This document shows positions 27,957 to 37,041 of a stretch of DNA of 64,000 bases, in pieces; within the stretch, counting starts at the first letter, position 1; every line of letters starts with the position of its first letter. Made by a program: the position numbers and the translations under genes. Below the pieces are notes generated by a model. That model did not search any database. It saw only the letters and a list, made by a program, of their open reading frames with translations, and was not told the DNA's origin. The DNA is from Ignavibacteria bacterium (GTDB taxonomy: Bacteria; Bacteroidota; Ignavibacteria; OLB7), in NCBI GenBank assembly GCA_020635205.1, contig JACKAE010000005.1, forward strand, positions 1 to 64,000, in the 5' to 3' direction.

Positions 27957-28835
27957 ATGACTGCTCGACTATCTATGCCTCTGCTTGTTCTGTTAATGTT
28001 AACAGTTGCGGCCTGTCAAGGGGGAGAGGAGGAAAGGGAAGAAGGTCAACTGAACTATTTTTCTGGTTCATTGACATTGGAGGATTTTACTGAGGAGGAG
28101 GGGTTAACATTCGATGTTTTAGAAGATGGACTACCAGTAGATGTTAACGAACGGAGGATCATTTACTCTGCCTCGATACGCCTTCAGGTAAAGGCTGCAG
28201 ATAGTGCAGAGGAACGTCTGACGACATTTGCAGAATTATATGGTGGGTATGTTTCGAATGTATCTCACCAAGAATTGTCGGGGGAAACAGTGAAGGGAGA
28301 AGTTGAACTTCGTATCCCCTCCGAAAACTTCAGTTCTGTTCTCCAGTCTGTGCGAATTCTGGGAAAAGTAGAATCAGAGCAGATACATGTGAGAGATGTC
28401 ACAGAGGAGTTTATTGATCTTCACGCTCGTATCAACACACAGGAACAACTTGAAAGTCGATTGCTTGACCCGCTGACAAAGCGAACCGGAAAGCTCGCGG
28501 ATGTTGTTGAGGTTGAAGAGAAATTAGCTTCTGTTCGACAAGAGATTGAAAGCTCTCAAGGGAGATTATACCACCTTCAGAACCAGGTAAGCCTGTCAAC
28601 CTTGGTTGTGACAATGGTTGAGCCGGGAGCTGTTGGGACAAATGAGAGAGAGACGTTCGTGGGCAAAATTAGTAATGCCTTCGATGAGGGAGTGGATGGG
28701 TTGGTGGTGATTGCGGTAGTGCTACTTCGATTTGCAGTTATTGCCCTTCCCGTACTACTAATTGCGTTGGTTCTCTTTCGTCTCGTTTTAAAAGCCGTTA
28801 AGAAACAGCGTGCAAAGCAGATAACGAGCAATTAG
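27957..28835 (+). CDS. DUF4349-family lipoprotein
   Basis: A 292-residue envelope protein. The signal peptide ends in lipobox TVAAC (Cys20). The middle (about residues 60-225) has the DUF4349 pattern: RRIIYSASIRLQV, a 'YGGYV' segment, VELRIPSENF, EEFIDLHARI and a coiled-coil stretch to SLSTLVVTM. The C-terminus has a long hydrophobic hairpin (about 245-280) followed by a basic end, so it is anchored by lipid and by membrane helix. Function is not established in the family. It is transcribed alone and ends at the hairpin at 28851. Confidence 0.85.
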   Translation: MTARLSMPLLVLLMLTVAACQGGEEEREEGQLNYFSGSLTLEDFTEEEGLTFDVLEDGLPVDVNERRIIYSASIRLQVKAADSAEERLTTFAELYGGYVSNVSHQELSGETVKGEVELRIPSENFSSVLQSVRILGKVESEQIHVRDVTEEFIDLHARINTQEQLESRLLDPLTKRTGKLADVVEVEEKLASVRQEIESSQGRLYHLQNQVSLSTLVVTMVEPGAVGTNERETFVGKISNAFDEGVDGLVVIAVVLLRFAVIALPVLLIALVLFRLVLKAVKKQRAKQITSN

Positions 28836-28850
28836 CAATCGGATGTGTTG

Positions 28851-28880
28851 TCGGGAGGCGAGCGCTTGATCGCCTCCCGA
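28851..28880. terminator. Bidirectional terminator hairpin between the DUF4349 gene and the phosphohexomutase gene
   Basis: A perfect 11-bp stem (TCGGGAGGCGA and its complement) with an 8-base loop lies between two converging genes. The flanking T/A tracts are weak. Confidence 0.7.
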
Positions 28881-28895
28881 TTTATGTAAGATCGT

Positions 28896-30269
28896 TTACC
28901 TATTCCCAACAACCATCTTCTCATATCGTGCTGCCAACTCTTCTGCCTCTTCTCGCGTTGGGGCTTCGGCAATGATTCGGAGAATCGGCTCCGTGTTGCT
29001 GGTGCGGAGGTGAACCCACGACTTCTCGAAGTCGACCCGGAGTCCGTCAGTGCTGTTCGTGCTCACCGCATCTTGTGATGATGTACGAATCTCTTCGAAG
29101 AGTTTCACAGGATCGTTCTCCGCATCTAACGGCACTTTCTTCTTAACGATCACATAGTTCGGGAGTGAGGCCCGAAGTTCCGAGAGCGTCCCACCATACT
29201 TCAGCAACGCAGCAAGTGTGATGGCGATTCCAGCAAGTGAATCCCGTCCATAGTGGAGGGCTGGAAGAATCACTCCCCCCGATCCTTCACCACCAATCAC
29301 TGCCCCCTCCTTCTTCATTCTCTCCACAACGTTGATCTCACCGACGGCTGTCCTGACAATGCGTCCTCCGTAGCGAGCTGCTACGTCCTCCACGGCGCGA
29401 GTGGTAGATAGGTTCACAACGCCAATCGGGGACTCTCTCTCTTCCTCTCTCTCCCATCCCATCATGAAGTCTGTGATGAGCGTAATCGTATACTCCTCAC
29501 CGATCGGTTCTCCTCGTTCATCAATCAATACCAGTCGGTCGGCATCGGGGTCGACGGCTATCCCAAAGTCGGCTTCTGTTTCGCGAACGGCGTCGCAAAG
29601 TGATGTCAGGTTTACCGGTAGTGGTTCAGGCGTGTGGGGAAATTCGCCACTCCCATCGCAGTGCAGTGGAATGACTGAACAGCCGAGTTTGTGGAGGAGT
29701 TCAGGGACGATGAATGATCCTGATGCGTTCACAGCATCGACCACGACAGAAAACTTTCGTTTTGGGATCGCCTCTTTCTGCAGGAAGGGGAGAGCAAGTG
29801 TCGCGTTCAAGTGGGTCTGGACGAAGCTGCTCCTGTCAGTAACAGTTCCCAGACCTTTGTAGTCTGCAAAGGTTCCCGAATCGCCGTCGGCGAGAGCGTA
29901 AAACGTACTGCACTCGTCCGATCCTAAAAAAACGCCCTCACTGTTGAGAAACTTCAAACCATTCCACTCTGCCGGATTATGGCTTGCAGTGATAGAGATC
30001 CCCCCTGCCGCATCAGATTTTTCTACAGCCATCTGAACGGTTGGCGTTGGCACAATCCCGAGCGATGAAACCTTTACACCACAGGCGATAAGTGTTCCTA
30101 TAACAATCTGCTCTATCCACTCTCCACTCGGGCGGCCATCTCGACCAATAACGATTGGTTGATATCCAGTGTACTCAGCAAAAGCTACTACGTGGCGTGC
30201 AATGCTGTGGGGAGTCAATCCTTTCCCGAGGAAACCTCGCAGACCAGAAATAGAACGTATAAGAGACAC
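28896..30269 (-). CDS. Phosphoglucosamine/phosphohexose mutase (GlmM/ManB family)
   Basis: A 457-residue cytoplasmic enzyme of the alpha-D-phosphohexomutase family, moving phosphate between C1 and C6 of a hexose or glucosamine. The phosphoserine is Ser96 in TASHNP, the metal loop is Asp240/242/244 in DPDADR, the sugar-binding loop is GEGSGG, and the phosphate-binding loop is RTSNTEP near the end. It starts with GTG at 30269; no ATG is better placed. GlmM is likely because phosphoglucosamine mutases in this group look similar, but phosphomannomutase cannot be excluded. It converges with the DUF4349 gene. Confidence 0.88.
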   Translation of the reverse strand: MSLIRSISGLRGFLGKGLTPHSIARHVVAFAEYTGYQPIVIGRDGRPSGEWIEQIVIGTLIACGVKVSSLGIVPTPTVQMAVEKSDAAGGISITASHNPAEWNGLKFLNSEGVFLGSDECSTFYALADGDSGTFADYKGLGTVTDRSSFVQTHLNATLALPFLQKEAIPKRKFSVVVDAVNASGSFIVPELLHKLGCSVIPLHCDGSGEFPHTPEPLPVNLTSLCDAVRETEADFGIAVDPDADRLVLIDERGEPIGEEYTITLITDFMMGWEREEERESPIGVVNLSTTRAVEDVAARYGGRIVRTAVGEINVVERMKKEGAVIGGEGSGGVILPALHYGRDSLAGIAITLAALLKYGGTLSELRASLPNYVIVKKKVPLDAENDPVKLFEEIRTSSQDAVSTNSTDGLRVDFEKSWVHLRTSNTEPILRIIAEAPTREEAEELAARYEKMVVGNR

Positions 30270-30504
30270 AGTCGAGAATCGTTAAGTAATAGCGTCGTTA
30301 ATTGATTGTCGAGTGATAGCGTCAATAACGATGAAGAAAGATTGCGAAAACATATCTTCTCTATCGTTCACTCGTAGAGATGAAATCTTCCCCAATGCCT
30401 TATACTCTCACACTCTCAACTCACTCACTCATGTACTTTAAAGATACCGTTTCTTCGTGAGCGAGTCCTCTTTTGTATCTTCGCGTTCATACATTTTAAA
30501 AATC

Positions 30505-30978
30505 ATGCACATCACATCGTTATTGAACGAGCGAAGCGTTACGATTGACTTGGAAGCTGGAACCAAAGAAGAGGTTCTGGAGAAGATGATTGTAATGCTC
30601 GGGAAGTCGCCCAAAAATCTTGACGCTGCGCAGGTTCGGCGTGCCGTGCTCGACCGTGAGGCGATGGCCACAACAGGGATTGGGGAGGGAGTTGCCATCC
30701 CGCACGCAAAGACCGGAGCAGTGTCGGACATCATGGCCGCGCTGGCAATCTTGCGCGACCCGGTAGACTTCCGTGCACTCGACGATCAACCTGTTCGGAT
30801 TGTCTTTCTGTTGGTTGGATTGGATAGTCGCGTGGGAACGTACTTGAAACTTCTAAGCCGTATCCGTCGCCTGATTACCAGTGCATCCTTCCGCAAGCGG
30901 TTATTGCAGGCAACAACCCCGGTAGAGGTGATCCAGACCTTTCGCGAAGAGGAAGAACGATATTTTGAGATGGCGTAG
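30505..30978 (+). CDS. PTS EIIA-like (PtsN-type) protein
   Basis: 157 residues from the ATG at 30505; an upstream TTG/ATG extension to 30457 is not family-like. The fold is the mannitol/fructose/nitrogen-type EIIA domain, with the phosphorylatable His67 in GVAIPHAK and the sequence RREAMATTGIGEGVAIPH-type around it. No PTS permease is nearby, so it is probably a regulatory EIIA (PtsN-like). It is followed after 21 bases by the HisRS gene and is likely cotranscribed. Confidence 0.85.
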   Translation: MHITSLLNERSVTIDLEAGTKEEVLEKMIVMLGKSPKNLDAAQVRRAVLDREAMATTGIGEGVAIPHAKTGAVSDIMAALAILRDPVDFRALDDQPVRIVFLLVGLDSRVGTYLKLLSRIRRLITSASFRKRLLQATTPVEVIQTFREEEERYFEMA

Positions 30979-30999
30979 AGTGAGGAACGAGAACAAACA

Positions 31000-32277
31000 A
31001 TGAACTATCAAACGTTAAAAGGATTTCGTGATTTGCTTCCAGAAGAGACCGAGCTTTGGCTCTGGATGGAAGGAATCATTCGTGACTTGATGCGACGCTA
31101 CGGATTTGGCGAACTTCGCCTTCCCTGCGTAGAGGCGACTGAACTCTTCACACGCGGTATCGGAGAGGGAACCGATGTCGTAGGGAAGGAGATGTATTCT
31201 TTCCTCGACCGCTCTGATCCTCCTCTCTCCATTAGCTTGCGTCCTGAAATGACGGCCGGAGCAGCGCGAGCCTACGTGCAGTACTCGATTGCACAACAGC
31301 AGTCGGTAACGCGGTGGTACTACGTTGGCCCAGCCTTCCGCTACGAACAACCACAGGCAGGGCGCTATCGGCAGCACTCTCAGTTCGGTGTCGAGTTGAT
31401 TGGGTCACCTCGCCCGGAAGCGGAAGCAGAAGTCCTCGGGTTGGCAAATGATTTGCTGCGCGATCTCGGCCTGAGCAACTATCGCTTGAAGATCAACTCG
31501 CTTGGAATGCCGCAGGAGAGAACGGAATTCCGTAGTGCGCTCGTAGAGTTCCTGCGGGAACGGTCGGCTCAGTTGAGTGAGGATAGTCGACGTCGGATGG
31601 AGCAGAACCCACTTCGCGTTCTCGACTCGAAAGAAGAGGAAGATATTGAGGCAACTGTCGATGCGCCGAGCATTCTCGAATTTCTCGGAGAAGAATCGCG
31701 CGGCCACTTCCAGATGGTACAACAACTTCTAACCGCAGCGAAAATTCCCTTCGAAGTTGACTCTCGGCTTGTGCGTGGTTTGGACTACTACACCCGAACC
31801 GTCTTCGAATTTGTTGGGGGAGATTTGGGAGCACAGAATACACTGATCGGGGGAGGACGCTACGACAATTTGATTGAGGAGATTGGTGGCAAGCCAGCTC
31901 CAGCTATCGGGTTCGGATGTGGATTAGATCGTTTGATTCTCTCGGTTCAAGCTGCCAACTCCGGACCTCAATCGGCTGCAACAGTTGATGCCTACATCGT
32001 TGCACTCGACGACGATGCGCGACGTTGGGCTGTAGAGACTGCCGCAACTTTGCGCCGTGCCGGTGCGAGCGTGGAGTTCGATTTGTTAGGACGCTCGATG
32101 AAAGCGCAGATGAGGGAGGCGAATCGTAAGGGGGCGGTGCGCGCAATTATTATCGGATCGAACGAGATGGCGGCTAAAGTTGCGCAAGTGAAGGAGATGG
32201 AAGCAAACGAGCAGAGCGAGGTTCCCTTCGATCAATTAACTGATTTGATTACAGGAAAAGGAAAGAAGGAAATCTAA
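31000..32277 (+). CDS. hisS: Histidyl-tRNA synthetase
   Basis: A 425-residue class II synthetase attaching histidine to tRNA-His. Motif 2 (YYVGPAFRYEQPQAGR) is at about 107-122, the HisA motif RGLDYYTRTVFEF at 259-271, and motif 3 GFGCGLDRL at 304-312. The C-terminal anticodon-binding domain covers about 325-425. Its length is standard and it follows the EIIA-like gene by 21 bases. Confidence 0.96.
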   Translation: MNYQTLKGFRDLLPEETELWLWMEGIIRDLMRRYGFGELRLPCVEATELFTRGIGEGTDVVGKEMYSFLDRSDPPLSISLRPEMTAGAARAYVQYSIAQQQSVTRWYYVGPAFRYEQPQAGRYRQHSQFGVELIGSPRPEAEAEVLGLANDLLRDLGLSNYRLKINSLGMPQERTEFRSALVEFLRERSAQLSEDSRRRMEQNPLRVLDSKEEEDIEATVDAPSILEFLGEESRGHFQMVQQLLTAAKIPFEVDSRLVRGLDYYTRTVFEFVGGDLGAQNTLIGGGRYDNLIEEIGGKPAPAIGFGCGLDRLILSVQAANSGPQSAATVDAYIVALDDDARRWAVETAATLRRAGASVEFDLLGRSMKAQMREANRKGAVRAIIIGSNEMAAKVAQVKEMEANEQSEVPFDQLTDLITGKGKKEI

Positions 32278-32360
32278 AAACAACTCGATTCTCTTCATCT
32301 CTGAAAGAGACTACAATTCCGGCAGTGTCAATCACGTTAGCCGGTTCGGCGATGTGTGAG

Positions 32361-32485
32361 TTCGGATAGTCTATTCTGTAAGGGAGAGAAAGGAGAGCGT
32401 CGGATTTGCCACTTTGCCCGGTGAAGTCGATTCAGATCTTGTGGGGGTGCGTTTGCGTGATGGGGTGGAAATTACAGGGGAATAA
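32361..32485 (+). pseudogene. Possible remnant of a coding segment
   Basis: Between hisS and the next gene an open frame without a start codon reads ...VGFATLPGEVDSDLVGVRLRDG and ends at TAA (32483-32485). It has protein-like character but is only about 40 codons, and an upstream frame (to 32370) also looks protein-like. A decayed gene end is possible; chance is also possible. Confidence 0.25.
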
Positions 32486-32493
32486 GACTGACT

Positions 32494-33408
32494 ATGCAAT
32501 ATCAAAAGAACACCCAACTCGGCCACCTGCTTCCATTTGTTTTCCCTCTTTTTGTTGTGGGGATTTTCCTCGCTACCTATAGTACAGCAATAGCTCAAGG
32601 GGCAGAGCGTTCAACATTGAAGTTCATTGTTCTGATGAAGAGTGGGGATTCGTTTCGGGGGAACGTTGTAGGAAATACGGATACAACGCTGACCATACAG
32701 ACGGAGTTCAATCGTGTTGTTGTTCCCAAACATTTGATTGAAAAATTTATTCCACTGAATGGTCCCTACAAGCAACGCCCCCACCACTTCTTGATGCCAA
32801 CCGCACTGCCGAATGGTCCCGGTGGATTTATTGGCAACTACGAACTTGGATTTTTCTACGGTGGGTTTGGCCTCGACTCTATCGCAACAATTACTGCCGG
32901 ACTTACTACGGTTCCTACATTCTCTCTCTCATCTCAGCTCTATCACGTCGGGGCAAAGTTTACTCTTGATCGGAGTGAGTCAGGTGCTCTTGCGTTAGGT
33001 GCTACCTATACGTTCCTTACTACGCGCGAGCCATACGCCCACCTCTACGCGGTCTCTACAAACAAACTTGGAGATGGTCGATGGTCGGCTATGCTCCTCT
33101 ACAGAGTGTCGGGAGATGAGCTTGCTCCAATTGAACTCTATGGGCCAGGTGATGAGGATACAACGCGATTTACACTTCACTATGAGGGGAGACTCGGGGT
33201 TGCGATTGGAGTCGACGGTCCGTTGTTTGGTCGTGATGACATGGCCTTCTTCGGAGAGATTTGGAATAACGATGTTACGCGACCCCAAAACACTGCCTCT
33301 GTGGTTGGCATTCGAGTGTTCAACGAAAAAGCATCGGCAGACTTTGGTGTTGCCTTAGTTCCTCTTCCATTTGTTGCCCCTGTCTTGAGCTTTACTTGGA
33401 ACTTTTAA
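32494..33408 (+). CDS. Secreted protein with probable outer-membrane beta-barrel
   Basis: 304 residues. A hydrophobic leader ends about residue 35 (YSTAIAQ). Residues 40-95 form a small all-beta segment (VLMKSGDSFRGNVVGNTDTT) like the SH3-like 'KSGD-F-G-V' domains in Bacteroidota outer-membrane proteins. Residues about 110-304 alternate polar and hydrophobic residues and end FTWNF with a terminal Phe, as in outer-membrane barrels. I do not recognise a named family. The NHL-propeller gene follows by 55 bases on the same strand. Confidence 0.7.
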   Translation: MQYQKNTQLGHLLPFVFPLFVVGIFLATYSTAIAQGAERSTLKFIVLMKSGDSFRGNVVGNTDTTLTIQTEFNRVVVPKHLIEKFIPLNGPYKQRPHHFLMPTALPNGPGGFIGNYELGFFYGGFGLDSIATITAGLTTVPTFSLSSQLYHVGAKFTLDRSESGALALGATYTFLTTREPYAHLYAVSTNKLGDGRWSAMLLYRVSGDELAPIELYGPGDEDTTRFTLHYEGRLGVAIGVDGPLFGRDDMAFFGEIWNNDVTRPQNTASVVGIRVFNEKASADFGVALVPLPFVAPVLSFTWNF

Positions 33409-33463
33409 ATCGATCGGTTACTTCTTGCACGCTATCGATTGGTAAGTCGTCGCAACGCCTTAT

Positions 33464-34288
33464 ATGGAACTGCTCATACCTCTCCTCTTCTTCTTCGGCT
33501 CATTTTCTGAGCCTGTTGATCTCGATCACGATATTGAGGGACATCTCTACGTGGTTGATGCTGGACGTGATCTTGTGGTGAAGTATTCTTCCAAAGGTGA
33601 TTCACTCGATGCTGTTGGTGGTTTCGGTACTGGAACCGAAGAGTTCGACCATCCAATTGCTCTCTACGCACGGCGTGGCACAGATCTATTTGTCGCCGAC
33701 CACAACAATCACCGGATACAACGGTTCGATCGCCGGCTTGACTATGTTACCACATTGTTTACCCGCGATAACCCTGATGAACGGATACGCTTTGGATACC
33801 CTCTCGACGTTGCGGTCTCACGGCAGGGAGATATAGTAGTTCTCGACGGAGAGAATTATCGGGTTGCAATCTTCAACTCAGTTGGTGAGTTTGTTCGCTC
33901 GTTTGGGGATATTACTTCGGGGGAGGGAAGACTTATCGATCCTATCTCTCTGGAACTTGACGATAACGACAACGTCTACGTTCTGGACGGAGGAGAAATC
34001 AAGGTGTATGATCCATTCGGCGCGTGGTTGCGCACGATTCCACCACCGAGGGACAGGGCATATAGCACGTTCTCAATCGGCGGGGATAGTTTAGTGGCAT
34101 TGGCCGATTCTCTCCTTCTCATCTATCGAATAACAGATCATGCCGTAGAAGACTCTCTCTATCTCGATTCTTCTACAATACCTGTTGCGACGCATTATCA
34201 CGGAGGATACCTCTATTCGATAGGGGCGAATCGAGTCGATGTCCTTAAATTACGAGTTTTAGAAGCAGAGATGTTGCACGGAGAATAA
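33464..34288 (+). CDS. NHL-repeat beta-propeller protein
   Basis: 274 residues with a short hydrophobic leader (LLIPLLFFFGSFS), probably exported. It carries about five NHL-type repeats, recognisable from 'HPIALYARRGTDLFVADHNN-RIQRFD', 'FGYPLDVAVSRQGDIVVLDGEN-RVAIFN' and 'DPISLELDDNDNVYVLDGG-IKVYD'. Such propellers bind proteins or glycans; no catalytic residue was seen. It sits between a beta-barrel gene and the PD40-OmpA gene, 18-55 bases from each, so the three probably form an envelope operon. Confidence 0.75.
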   Translation: MELLIPLLFFFGSFSEPVDLDHDIEGHLYVVDAGRDLVVKYSSKGDSLDAVGGFGTGTEEFDHPIALYARRGTDLFVADHNNHRIQRFDRRLDYVTTLFTRDNPDERIRFGYPLDVAVSRQGDIVVLDGENYRVAIFNSVGEFVRSFGDITSGEGRLIDPISLELDDNDNVYVLDGGEIKVYDPFGAWLRTIPPPRDRAYSTFSIGGDSLVALADSLLLIYRITDHAVEDSLYLDSSTIPVATHYHGGYLYSIGANRVDVLKLRVLEAEMLHGE

Positions 34289-34339
34289 CTGGTCGTCTCC
34301 TCCGCCGTGAAACGTATGCTAACTGCCTTACGAGGTATT

Positions 34340-36907
34340 ATGAGAATATTGAACAAAGAGTTTGGAAAATCCTGCATTATTGGGGCACTCTTGTTGTTGG
34401 CTGCAATCCCAGTTGTTGCTCAGGATGATGAGGTAGCCGTCGTGATGACGCGCGAGTCTGGATTGTCGAATCAGATCGTAATTATCCACACCGATATACC
34501 GTGGGGTGACATTCGTGCTCGGTATCAGCAGGAGTATATCAGCACAGTTTTGAGTGGTGGTTCAGGTGGGTGGGCTACGGTGATTAGCCAAGGATATCCT
34601 TCCAGAGGACAGATACTTGATGGGGCTGCCTCACCACTTCTACTGCAAGTAAAGATTGATGCTGTCTTAAAAGATGGCAAGATTATCACCGATGTCGACC
34701 AAGGGGGGGGACAGTGGGTGATAAGCATCTCGCAACCTCTTCAGCCGCAGCGCCAGCAAGTGTTGGTAAGCGAAACATTCCCAACAAGCGAACTTGAGAA
34801 ACTTAGTCGTTCTGGGTGGAGCGTTACGTCGATGGCTTGGGGTGATTCGCAGTGGGTGATTATGGTGACGGAAAAAACTGGATATAAAGGGCAACGATTT
34901 CTCAGTAGTAGTACGTTCCCTGTGGAGGAGGTAACTAAAGCTCAGAGCCAAGGGTATCGCGTAACCAGTATTGAACGAGGAGAGGGAAAGTGGCATGTAG
35001 TGTTGACGAAGGGAACTGGTTGGGGAGAACAACAGATTTTTGTTGGAGCAAACTATCCGACAAAGGCGATCGACCAAGCGTGGGAACGGGGCTATCATAT
35101 CACTTCTCTCAGTTGGACGGCCTCTTCAACCCTCCCAACAATGGCTTTCGATAACTTGAAGATTGAATCTCGACTTGAGCGGGTTGCCGATCTGACATCT
35201 GGACTTTGGTACGATGAATTCATCAAGAATAATGCGGGAACAGAATATGGTTTCGTTGCAGTGCAGCGGATGGCTGGCTACTACGTAGCAAACCGTCAGT
35301 GGAGTCAAGCTGTTGATGTTTACAATCGATACCAGTCCTACTTTCCTGACATGAAAAGTCGGTTCGATAAAATTATTACGATCCTAAATGCCGACGATTC
35401 CTCGAAGATTACCAACCTCGGAGCTACGATCAACACTCGTGCCGGTGAGTTCATGCCCTTGACTTCAACGAACGACCGCTCACTCTACTTTACCGGGATG
35501 AACCGTGTTGGTGGGCAGGGGGGAGAGGATATTTTCATTGCGACGAAAGAGGGGGGGCTGTGGAGTACAGCGAAGGCAATTCCGGGGACTATCAATACTG
35601 CAAACCATGAGTTCGGGACATCGGTTGCCGCCGATGAGACGAAACTTGTTCTCTTCGCCTCTCGCCAAGATGGGATGGGAAATGGAGACCTCTACTACTC
35701 AGATAAGGAGCGCGGAAGTTTCGGATCGTTAATTCCCTTCCCGAAGCCGATCAACTCCGAATACTGGGACTGCGATGGGTTCCTAACAAGTGATGGAAAG
35801 GCGATGATCTTCTCAAGTGATCGCCCCGGCGGCATTGGACCGTACCAGAAGAAAGATGTCCTCTACCGTGGGGAGCGGTGGGGCAATGTTGATATATGGG
35901 TTAGCTTAAAGACAGATACAGGGTGGAGTGAGCCAATAAATCTTGGCCCTTCTATTAACACTCCCTGGGCAGAGCGAAGCCCATTCCTCCACCCAGATGG
36001 ACGAACTCTCTACTTCTGTTCAAGTGGACATCCGGGGCTCGGTAAGCTGGACATCTTTGTCTCCAAACGACTTCGCGAGGATTCGTGGACAGAGTGGAGC
36101 GAGCCAGTGAACCTTGGGAGAGCGATCAACGGCGTGGGGTCGGACTGGGGATACCGTGTGAACACTGCCGGAACTACGGCCTACTTTGCTGCCGAGAATC
36201 TTCCCGGTAGCTATGGATTAAGTGATATCTACGCACACGAGCTTCCACAGGCTCTCCGTCCGCTGCAAGTTGCTACGATTCGTGGAACCGTAACCAACGA
36301 GAAGGGTGATCCATTGCAGGCGCAGATTAAGTGGGAAGACCTTAGCACCAGCAAAGTTGTTGGAGAACTCCGTTCCGATGCTGAGAGTGGGGAGTTCTTT
36401 ATCACACTTCCACTCGGAAAGAATTATGGGTACTATGCTGACAAAGATGGATTCTACCCTGTAGCGCGAAGCATTGATTTACGCGACACAGAGAATGGGG
36501 TCGACATCGAAGTAAACATCGTGCTAACGCCAATCGAACAGATTGCTGAGGAGGGGGCTTCCATCCGACTGAACAATATCTTCTTCGACGTTAATAAGGC
36601 AACGTTGAAAGACGAATCCAAAGCAGAGTTGGATAGATTTGCCAAGTTGTTGGAGCGGTTCCCGAACGGGAAGATCGAAATATCGGGACACACTGACAGT
36701 ACAGCATCTGCCGCATATAACAAAGACCTCTCGCAACGTCGCGCTCAGTCGGTTGTTGATTATTTAGTTTCGAAAGGCTTCTCCCGCAAGAACTTCACGG
36801 CTGTTGGCTATGGCGAAGAGAGGCCGGTTGCCGACAACGGGACAGAGGTGGGGAGGGCATTGAACCGGCGCGTTGAATTCCGGTTCCTGAAGAAAGAGGA
36901 GCTATAA
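34340..36907 (+). CDS. OmpA-family protein with PD40 repeats and DUF7477-like N-terminus
   Basis: About 855 residues from the ATG at 34340, which begins a signal peptide ending PVVAQ; a GTG at 34307 and ATG at 34316 give longer forms. Residues about 20-280 contain four repeats with paired Trp and the pattern 'GW/GY-VTSM/ITSL-W....W-V..T', resembling DUF7477. Residues about 360-630 are PD40/WD40-like blades (LYFTGMNRVGGQGGEDIF, IFSSDRPGG, LYFCSSGHPGLGKLDIF). A CarboxypepD-like segment follows (about 640-710), then a C-terminal OmpA domain with FFDVNKATLKDES and GHTDSTASAAYNKDLSQRRA. The last part binds peptidoglycan; the propeller is probably outside or at the outer membrane. It is similar in layout to T9SS PorE/PorQ-like envelope proteins. 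Confidence 0.85.
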   Translation: MRILNKEFGKSCIIGALLLLAAIPVVAQDDEVAVVMTRESGLSNQIVIIHTDIPWGDIRARYQQEYISTVLSGGSGGWATVISQGYPSRGQILDGAASPLLLQVKIDAVLKDGKIITDVDQGGGQWVISISQPLQPQRQQVLVSETFPTSELEKLSRSGWSVTSMAWGDSQWVIMVTEKTGYKGQRFLSSSTFPVEEVTKAQSQGYRVTSIERGEGKWHVVLTKGTGWGEQQIFVGANYPTKAIDQAWERGYHITSLSWTASSTLPTMAFDNLKIESRLERVADLTSGLWYDEFIKNNAGTEYGFVAVQRMAGYYVANRQWSQAVDVYNRYQSYFPDMKSRFDKIITILNADDSSKITNLGATINTRAGEFMPLTSTNDRSLYFTGMNRVGGQGGEDIFIATKEGGLWSTAKAIPGTINTANHEFGTSVAADETKLVLFASRQDGMGNGDLYYSDKERGSFGSLIPFPKPINSEYWDCDGFLTSDGKAMIFSSDRPGGIGPYQKKDVLYRGERWGNVDIWVSLKTDTGWSEPINLGPSINTPWAERSPFLHPDGRTLYFCSSGHPGLGKLDIFVSKRLREDSWTEWSEPVNLGRAINGVGSDWGYRVNTAGTTAYFAAENLPGSYGLSDIYAHELPQALRPLQVATIRGTVTNEKGDPLQAQIKWEDLSTSKVVGELRSDAESGEFFITLPLGKNYGYYADKDGFYPVARSIDLRDTENGVDIEVNIVLTPIEQIAEEGASIRLNNIFFDVNKATLKDESKAELDRFAKLLERFPNGKIEISGHTDSTASAAYNKDLSQRRAQSVVDYLVSKGFSRKNFTAVGYGEERPVADNGTEVGRALNRRVEFRFLKKEEL

Positions 36908-36964
36908 TTCGTAAGGATAGGGTGCTGAACTGATTGTAGTTTGATTCGGATTTATAAAAGGAAG

Positions 36965-36989
36965 AGAGCCTGCCTGATCGGTAGGCTCT
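36965..36989 (+). terminator. Intrinsic terminator after the PD40-OmpA gene
   Basis: A 10-bp stem with one G-T pair (AGAGCCTGCC against GGTAGGCTCT) and a 5-base loop, 58 bases after the stop, followed by TCTGTATT. Confidence 0.7.
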
Positions 36990-37041
36990 TCTGTATTAGT
37001 GAAGATTCTATTGATCGCAGTTGCAAGAATAGTTGTTGAAG

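Noticed and set aside
27701..27960. Short plus-strand ORFs between dprA and the DUF4349 gene
   Set aside because: Several frames overlap one another; none has a Shine-Dalgarno or a recognisable feature, while the DUF4349 start at 27957 has one.
36908..37041. Possible preQ1 riboswitch before queE
   Set aside because: The gap contains only the terminator of the preceding gene; I see no preQ1-type stem and pseudoknot sequence.
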